In this document: in pieces, positions 59,627 through 64,000 of the stretch
Layout: the number at the start of each line of letters is the position of its first letter
How positions within the stretch are numbered: position 1 is the first letter of the stretch
Source of the DNA: an uncultured Eubacteriales bacterium
GTDB taxonomy: Bacteria; Bacillota; Clostridia; Oscillospirales; Acutalibacteraceae
Assembly (NCBI GenBank): GCA_934511365.1
Contig: CAKSWC010000010.1
Span: forward strand, 13,818-77,817
Reading direction: 5' to 3'
DNA: 64,000 nt
Position numbers and translations under genes: made by a program
Notes under the pieces: model-generated
Database searches by the model: none
What the model was told of the DNA's origin: nothing
What the model saw: the letters and a program-made list of their open reading frames with translations, nothing else

Positions 59627-61897
59627 TCAATGCTTGTTTTTATAGTAATTCATCAGGCAGCCGTCAAGGATGATCTGCTTTTCTTCATCGGTGAGGCCTT
59701 TAACAAAGAGCGTGATGTCGTGGATACCGTCCTTTGCAATGACCTTTGCCGGAATTTCCTCTTTTCCGTTTTTAATTGCGTCGCGGATTCCGGGAACAAA
59801 AACATAGTCGCCGTTGTCGTAATCAAAAGCGGTGCTTCTGTCAATCGTGAACGGAAGAATGCCCCAGTTGATGCAGTTTGAACGGTACCTCTTGGTTGCA
59901 AACTCGTAGCAGATGTTCGCAAAGCCGCCAAGTACCTTCTGGCAGGACGCGGCCTGTTCTCTTGCGGAACCGTCTCCCGGCTTTTTTGCAAAAACGCAGG
60001 AACCGAACTGGGTGTTCTTCTCTGCCTCCTCGGCGCTGCTGCAAACCTTTTTGAGAACGGAAAGCACTTCCTCGCTTGAGCCTTTTCTGCGTTTTGCTTC
60101 CTCGGACGCAACAGCCTCGGCGCGCTTAACATACATCGGTTCACGGCGCGAAAGGGCAAACTGCGAAAGGCGCAGCGGATTGCTGCGGTAGCTTGAGGTC
60201 TCGCCGGACGGAATCAGTTCGTCGGTGGTTGTAACCTCGTCTTGCAAAACGGCGGCAAGCTTAAGGAGAAGATTATCCGAAAGCTCATACATTGACGGCC
60301 AGTCAGTAATATTCGGGCCAAGCTTCAGTTCGTAATCCGGCTGAGCCTTTTTGAAGCCGTGATAAACGCGCCTGTCATAAACACCCTTATCAAATGTATA
60401 GGTTTTGTCATATTCGGGAATGTCAACATCGGTTGCCGCGGTGAGTACCCCGTGGTTAAGTGCTGTTGCCGCAATGGAGCGTGCGTCAACAAGCGCAACA
60501 CAGGAAAGCTGGCCGTCGCCGGGCTTGCTGCCCTCGCGGTTCGGGAAGTTTCTTGTTGTGTGGCGGATTGAAAGGCCGTTGTTCGCCGGAACATCTCCTG
60601 CGCCGAAGCACGGACCGCAGAAGCAGGGCTTGAACACCGCACCGGCCTCAAGGAGCTTTTGTTCGGCACCGTTTTTGATGAGCGCAAGGTTGACCGGAAC
60701 GCTTGACGGATAGACGGAAAGGGAGAAGTAGCCGTCACCGGTGCTGCCGTTTTCAAGGATAGCCGCAGCCTCGCAGATGTTTTCAAACATTCCGCCGGCG
60801 CAGCCCGCAATAACGCCCTGGTCAACATAAATCTTTCCGTTTTTAACCTTGTCTTTGAGCGAGAAATTGACCTTGTCACCGAACTGAGCCTTGGCTGCAT
60901 CTTCAACTTCTTTGAGAATTGACGGATTGTCCTGAAGCTCATGGATGGTGTAGCCGTTTGAGGGATGGAACGGGAGGGCAATCATGCTTTCAATTTTTGA
61001 AAGGTCGATTCTGACCGCCATGTCATATTTTGCTGCCTTTTCCGGCTTCAGCTCTTTGAAATCCTCCGGGCGGCCGTGAACGGTATAGAAGTTTTTAACG
61101 GTTTCATCCGTCTCCCAAATTGAGGAAAGGCAAGCGGTTTCCGTTGTCATTACGTCAATGCCGATTCTGAAATCCATTGAAAGATTCTTCACGCCGGGGC
61201 CGGCGAATTCAAGGATTTTGTTTGTAACAAGCCCTTTTTTGAACACTGCGGTGCAAAGGGCGATTGCAACGTCGTGGGGACCAACGCCTTTTTTTGGCGC
61301 ATTTTCAAGGTAAATCAGAGCAACCTGTGGGGGAGTGACGTCCCAAGTGTTTCTGAGAAGCTGCTTAACAAGCTCCGGGCCGCCCTCTCCAACGCCCATG
61401 GTGCCCATTGCGCCGTAACGGGTGTGACTGTCTGAGCCTAAAATCATATTGCCGCATTTTGTCATCATTTCGCGTGCATACTGATGAATGACCGCCTGAT
61501 TCGCCGGAACATAGATTCCGCCGTATTTTTTTGCAGCCGAAAGGCCGAAAACGTGGTCATCCTCGTTGATTGTTCCGCCAACGGCGCAAAGGCTGTTGTG
61601 GCAGTTCGTCAGTGCATAAGGAACGGGGAACTCCTTGAGTCCGCTGGCTCTTGCGGTCTGGATAATTCCGACATAGGTGATGTCATGAGAAATAAGGGAA
61701 TCGAAACGAACCTGCATTTTCTTTTCGTCTTTTTTAACGCTGTGGGAGTTGAGAATCGAATATGTAATGGTACCCTCGCGGGAGCCGGAAAGCCCTCTTT
61801 TTGAAAGCTCTGCCTCCTGCGCAGCAATGTCGCCGCAAAGCAGCTCCTTTCCGTCAACAAGATACACACTGTGGTCAATAATTTTAATTGCGTCCAT
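59627..61897 (-). CDS. Aconitase-family hydratase
   Basis: A 756-residue [4Fe-4S] hydratase of the aconitase superfamily. Cluster-ligand cysteines are in AGCAGGMFENI and CFCGPCFGAGD, and one earlier in the HNSLCAVGG / ETACLSS region. LGSDSHTRYGAMGTMGVGEGG is the substrate-binding loop and the C-terminal swivelling domain ends near NWGILPFTID. Its sequence resembles YbhJ-like hydratases, so citrate/isocitrate isomerisation is probable but not certain. With icd at 46217 it would supply 2-oxoglutarate. The start at 61897 has GGAAGGA 9 nt upstream. Confidence 0.85.
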   Translation of the reverse strand: MDAIKIIDHSVYLVDGKELLCGDIAAQEAELSKRGLSGSREGTITYSILNSHSVKKDEKKMQVRFDSLISHDITYVGIIQTARASGLKEFPVPYALTNCHNSLCAVGGTINEDDHVFGLSAAKKYGGIYVPANQAVIHQYAREMMTKCGNMILGSDSHTRYGAMGTMGVGEGGPELVKQLLRNTWDVTPPQVALIYLENAPKKGVGPHDVAIALCTAVFKKGLVTNKILEFAGPGVKNLSMDFRIGIDVMTTETACLSSIWETDETVKNFYTVHGRPEDFKELKPEKAAKYDMAVRIDLSKIESMIALPFHPSNGYTIHELQDNPSILKEVEDAAKAQFGDKVNFSLKDKVKNGKIYVDQGVIAGCAGGMFENICEAAAILENGSTGDGYFSLSVYPSSVPVNLALIKNGAEQKLLEAGAVFKPCFCGPCFGAGDVPANNGLSIRHTTRNFPNREGSKPGDGQLSCVALVDARSIAATALNHGVLTAATDVDIPEYDKTYTFDKGVYDRRVYHGFKKAQPDYELKLGPNITDWPSMYELSDNLLLKLAAVLQDEVTTTDELIPSGETSSYRSNPLRLSQFALSRREPMYVKRAEAVASEEAKRRKGSSEEVLSVLKKVCSSAEEAEKNTQFGSCVFAKKPGDGSAREQAASCQKVLGGFANICYEFATKRYRSNCINWGILPFTIDRSTAFDYDNGDYVFVPGIRDAIKNGKEEIPAKVIAKDGIHDITLFVKGLTDEEKQIILDGCLMNYYKNKH

Positions 61898-61915
61898 AAT
61901 TTTCATTCCTTCCAA

Positions 61916-62085
61916 GTTAGATTTTGGATTTTAGATGTTGGATGTTAGAAAAATATCTATTATCTGTTATCTAAAATATTGAGGTTTTCGGGCGGTTACG
62001 AGCCACGCCCGTACAATGCCGCGGTTTGTTTTTTATGCTCTGCAAAATCCAGCATCTAGTGTCTAGCGTCCGGAATCTAGATTCT
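61916..62085. repeat. Intergenic heptad-type repeat locus with partial long-repeat end
   Basis: TTAGATTTTGGATTTTAGAT-like units at 61916-61976, a CGGGCGGTTACGAGCC segment at 61990, then TTATGCTCTGCAAA (also at the end of repeat copy A, 4244-4257, reversed) and CATCTAGTGTCTAGCG units to 62085. The malQ stop codon (TAG) is formed by the last repeat units. Confidence 0.7.
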
Positions 62086-63579
62086 GCGGTAAACGGAGTT
62101 AATTTCCTTGAAGTATGCTCCGTCAATGCCGTCAAGGGCGTTTGGTGTAATGCGGAAGCTCCAGTTATCCTCGCTTGTTCCGGGTTTGTTCATCCTTGCG
62201 TCCGCACCGAAGCCGCACATATCCTGAACGGCAACAACGGCGGTGTCTGCGCTGCTGCGCCAGACGGCCTCAATCACCGCGCGGCAAGAGCCGGAATGAA
62301 AGCCGCCCTCGCCCCAATTATGGCCGCCGAAGCAGCAATATCTCAGCGCAAAAGCACGCTCGGCCTCGCCTGCCTCCCAAAGCCAGCCCAAGATTGTGTT
62401 GTTGTCGTGCGTACCAACATAGGCAACGCAGTTTTTGTCATAGTTATGCGGAAGATGGGTGCTGTTTGAATTCACGTCAAAGCCGAATTGAATGACCCTC
62501 ATTCCGGGGAATCCGGTGCTTTCAAGGAGCTTCACAACGTCCTCGCCGAATGTTCCGAGATCCTCGGCAACAATGTCCGCCTGAGGCAGCGCAGAATGAA
62601 TTTTTTCAAAAAGCTTCATTCCGGGACCTCTGAGCCATTCGCCGTTTTTGGCGGTTTTGCTGTTTGCCTCAACCGCCCAATAGGAGGCAAAGGCACGGAA
62701 ATGGTCAATTCTTACGCGGTCAAAAAGCTTGAGTGCCGCGCCGATGCGTTTGATCCACCATTTATAGCCGTCATTTTCCATCTTTTTCCAGTCATAGAGC
62801 GGATTGCCCCAAAGCTGGCCATCTTCGGAAAAATAATCCGGCGGAACACCGGCAACCTTTGACGGCGCAAGAGTTTCCTCATCAATGAGAAACTGTTTGG
62901 TGTTGCTCCAAACGTCAACGCTGTCGCGGCTGACATATATGGGCATATCGCCGAACACTGAAATTCCGCGGCTGTTGGCATATTCCTTGAGCGAGCGGAA
63001 CTGAGTGAAAAAGACATACTGAGTAAAGATATAAAAGTCAGTTTCCTCTTTGAACTCACCGGCGTGTTTCAAAGCGGAGTTGTAATGGGAATACTTTTCC
63101 TCCCACTCCCACCACGGTTTTTTATCGTGATGATCCTTGAGCGCACTGTAAAGCGCAAACGGACGTACCCAATCGTTCTGAGCGGCAAAAAGCTCAATCA
63201 GTTTTTTTGTGTCGCCGTCAAGGCGGGAAAAAGCCTTTTTCAAAAGTTCAAGCCGTTTTTGGACAGCGAACTTCCAGTCGGCAGCATAGACGCTTCCGGA
63301 AAATTCGTTTTCCCTGACTTCCTCGTCAGTAACAAGGCCATCCTCCCTCAAAAGGCGCGGGTCAATGAAAGCGATATTCCCGGCAAAAGCGCTGACCGAA
63401 CAATATGGCGAGCCGGTATCATCAACCGGACAGAGGGGCAGCATCTGCCAGAGAGAAAAGCCCCATTCTTTGAGTTTGTCAACAAAGGCGAAGGCTTCCT
63501 TTCCCATTACGCCGACCGCAAAAGGGCCGTTCAGCGAGGAAAGATGAAGCAGTACGCCTCCCGTTCGTTTATGATGCAT
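62077..63579 (-). CDS. malQ: 4-alpha-glucanotransferase (amylomaltase)
   Basis: A 500-residue GH77 enzyme that disproportionates maltodextrins, moving glucan chains and releasing glucose. It starts RTGGVLLHLSSLNGPFAVG, with the WQMLPLCPVDDTGSPYCS loop. The nucleophile Asp is in RIDHFRAF, the acid/base Glu in DIVAEDLGTFGEDV and the third acid in GTHDNNTILGW. The last codons and stop run into a TCTAGAT repeat tract, so the native end may have been altered slightly. Promoter at 63618-63646; RBS GGGAG. Confidence 0.96.
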   Translation of the reverse strand: MHHKRTGGVLLHLSSLNGPFAVGVMGKEAFAFVDKLKEWGFSLWQMLPLCPVDDTGSPYCSVSAFAGNIAFIDPRLLREDGLVTDEEVRENEFSGSVYAADWKFAVQKRLELLKKAFSRLDGDTKKLIELFAAQNDWVRPFALYSALKDHHDKKPWWEWEEKYSHYNSALKHAGEFKEETDFYIFTQYVFFTQFRSLKEYANSRGISVFGDMPIYVSRDSVDVWSNTKQFLIDEETLAPSKVAGVPPDYFSEDGQLWGNPLYDWKKMENDGYKWWIKRIGAALKLFDRVRIDHFRAFASYWAVEANSKTAKNGEWLRGPGMKLFEKIHSALPQADIVAEDLGTFGEDVVKLLESTGFPGMRVIQFGFDVNSNSTHLPHNYDKNCVAYVGTHDNNTILGWLWEAGEAERAFALRYCCFGGHNWGEGGFHSGSCRAVIEAVWRSSADTAVVAVQDMCGFGADARMNKPGTSEDNWSFRITPNALDGIDGAYFKEINSVYRRI

Positions 63580-63617
63580 TTTTCAAAACTCCCAAAAACA
63601 AAGTAACACATTTTAAA

Positions 63618-63646
63618 AGTATACTACAAAACACGGGAAGTTTCAA
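63618..63646 (-). promoter_or_regulatory. Promoter of malQ
   Basis: Minus strand: TTGAAA (63646-63641), 17 nt, TATACT (63623-63618). Confidence 0.85.
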
Positions 63647-63668
63647 GTAATTTACCGGAAAAACGGCA

Positions 63669-63697
63669 TTGACAAAAGCTTCAAAATGGGGTATACT
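63669..63697 (+). promoter_or_regulatory. Strong promoter facing the tRNA-Pro-like repeats
   Basis: TTGACA (63669-63674), 17-nt spacer, TATACT (63692-63697). The predicted start (~63704) is about 16 nt before a CGGGGTG acceptor-like 5' end at 63720, the usual geometry of a tRNA gene. Confidence 0.85.
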
Positions 63698-63724
63698 CTC
63701 CTAGTATGAAAAAGCACATCGGGG

Positions 63725-63801
63725 TGAAGCGCAGCGGTCAAATTTTTACGGCTCTCAAAGCCGAAAAAATTTGGGCACCGCAAGAGGGCGACCAAAGCAA
63801 A
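63725..63801 (+). repeat. 77-bp direct repeat, copy 1
   Basis: Identical over 77 nt to 63924-64000. It contains a 15-bp stem with one mismatch (CAAATTTTTACGGCT/AGCCGAAAAAATTTG, 63739-63773, five-nt loop). It is preceded by CGGGGTG, the first seven bases of the tRNA-Pro half at 63844. A 34-codon open frame (GTG 63724 to TGA 63828) crosses it, without a ribosome site. Confidence 0.9.
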
Positions 63802-63843
63802 AATCCTGTGCAAGCTTTAAAAATATGACAACCAAATATTTAT

Positions 63844-63880
63844 CGGGGTGTAGCGCAGTTGGTAGCGCGCTTGCTTTGGG
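63844..63880 (+). tRNA. 5' half of a tRNA-Pro (anticodon TGG), 3' half missing or displaced
   Basis: CGGGGTG acceptor strand, TAGCGCAGTTGGTAGCGC D arm and CTTGC anticodon stem with TTTGGG (anticodon TGG) fit proline tRNA. After the anticodon the sequence diverges: the expected GCAAG arm and T arm do not follow directly. A GCAAGAGG stretch occurs ~100 nt later in repeat copy 2, but the window ends there. Confidence 0.55.
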
Positions 63881-63923
63881 TGAGGGGTGCGAGCGCTGCC
63901 GGGGGCAGATGAAGCGAGTAGCC

Positions 63924-64000
63924 TGAAGCGCAGCGGTCAAATTTTTACGGCTCTCAAAGCCGAAAAAATTTGGGCACCGCAAGAGGGCGACCAAAGCAAA
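63924..64000 (+). repeat. 77-bp direct repeat, copy 2 (runs to the window end)
   Basis: Exact copy of 63725-63801, offset by 199 nt. The repeat may continue past the window. Confidence 0.9.

Noticed and set aside
63844..64000. Group I intron in the tRNA-Pro anticodon region
   Set aside because: The visible intervening sequence is only ~100 nt before a GCAAG match and shows no P7/P3 core; the T arm is also not recognisable.

Overview
The window looks like chromosome of an anaerobic, Gram-positive-type Clostridia, probably near Oscillospirales/Ruminococcaceae. This placement is inferred from gene content, not from a marker tree. Supporting content: an rpmH-rnpA-yidD-yidC-jag cluster, a PRK06851-type ATPase of spore formers, DegV, NrdR, a GPH-type sugar transporter, a sensory-type [FeFe]-hydrogenase module, split transketolase and ABC/two-component peptide-defence genes. 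Genes are dense on both strands, with good Shine-Dalgarno sites, many intrinsic hairpin terminators and many near-consensus sigma-A promoters. No rRNA, CRISPR array, intact prophage or IS transposase was found.

Layout. 1-14.2 kb: the 3' part of a GH2 beta-mannosidase, Mrp ATPase, an anchored surface protein, a heterodimeric ABC exporter, an M16 peptidase, proB, and an acyltransferase-ACP-acyl ligase operon. 14.3-21.9 kb: tRNA-Leu(GAG), an iron-sulfur flavoprotein, glycerate kinase, a secreted GDPD, a secreted cysteine-peptidase-like protein, an SDR, and a membrane protein linked to proA. 22.2-25.3 kb: rpmH-rnpA-yidD-yidC-jag, here without dnaA or mnmE neighbours. 25.9-33 kb: amidohydrolase, ychF, an acquired-looking AAA ATPase beside a phage-gene remnant, and a 29-residue peptide gene with an ABC transporter and a divergent XRE repressor. 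33.2-37.4 kb: a PHP phosphoesterase followed by a DRTGG / anti-sigma-like ATPase / hydrogenase-like / DRTGG module. 37.6-47.4 kb: a duplicated membrane protein, TetR, GPH transporter, GDPD, nrdR, degV, Fe-alcohol dehydrogenase, an atypical GDPD and icd. 47.5-51.7 kb: a CAT-response regulator-ABC-permease-histidine kinase operon. 51.9-54.2 kb: ATPase, Ser-rich lipoprotein, CorA. 54.5-59.5 kb: two paralogous SCP2-type proteins flanking a class III aminotransferase and a split transketolase. 59.6-63.6 kb: aconitase-family hydratase and malQ. 63.7-64 kb: an odd tRNA-Pro-like locus with a 77-bp direct repeat.

How parts fit together. Aconitase-family hydratase and NADP-isocitrate dehydrogenase would supply 2-oxoglutarate, and proB/proA would turn glutamate into proline. 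MalQ, GH2 and the GPH carrier are glycan-use functions. The acyltransferase-ACP-ligase operon resembles a dissected acyl-ACP synthetase/acyltransferase. The SCP2-aminotransferase-transketolase operon is the best candidate for an undescribed pathway: hydrophobic-ligand carriers are paired with enzymes that together could build an amino-polyol head group.

The genome carries an intergenic repeat family. It includes 7-nt-periodic AT-rich tracts (ATCTAAC-like) at seven or more loci, and a longer repeat present as two inverted copies about 21 kb apart. One copy is split by a 161-bp fold-back element. All functional calls rest on reading motifs by eye; no database search was run.
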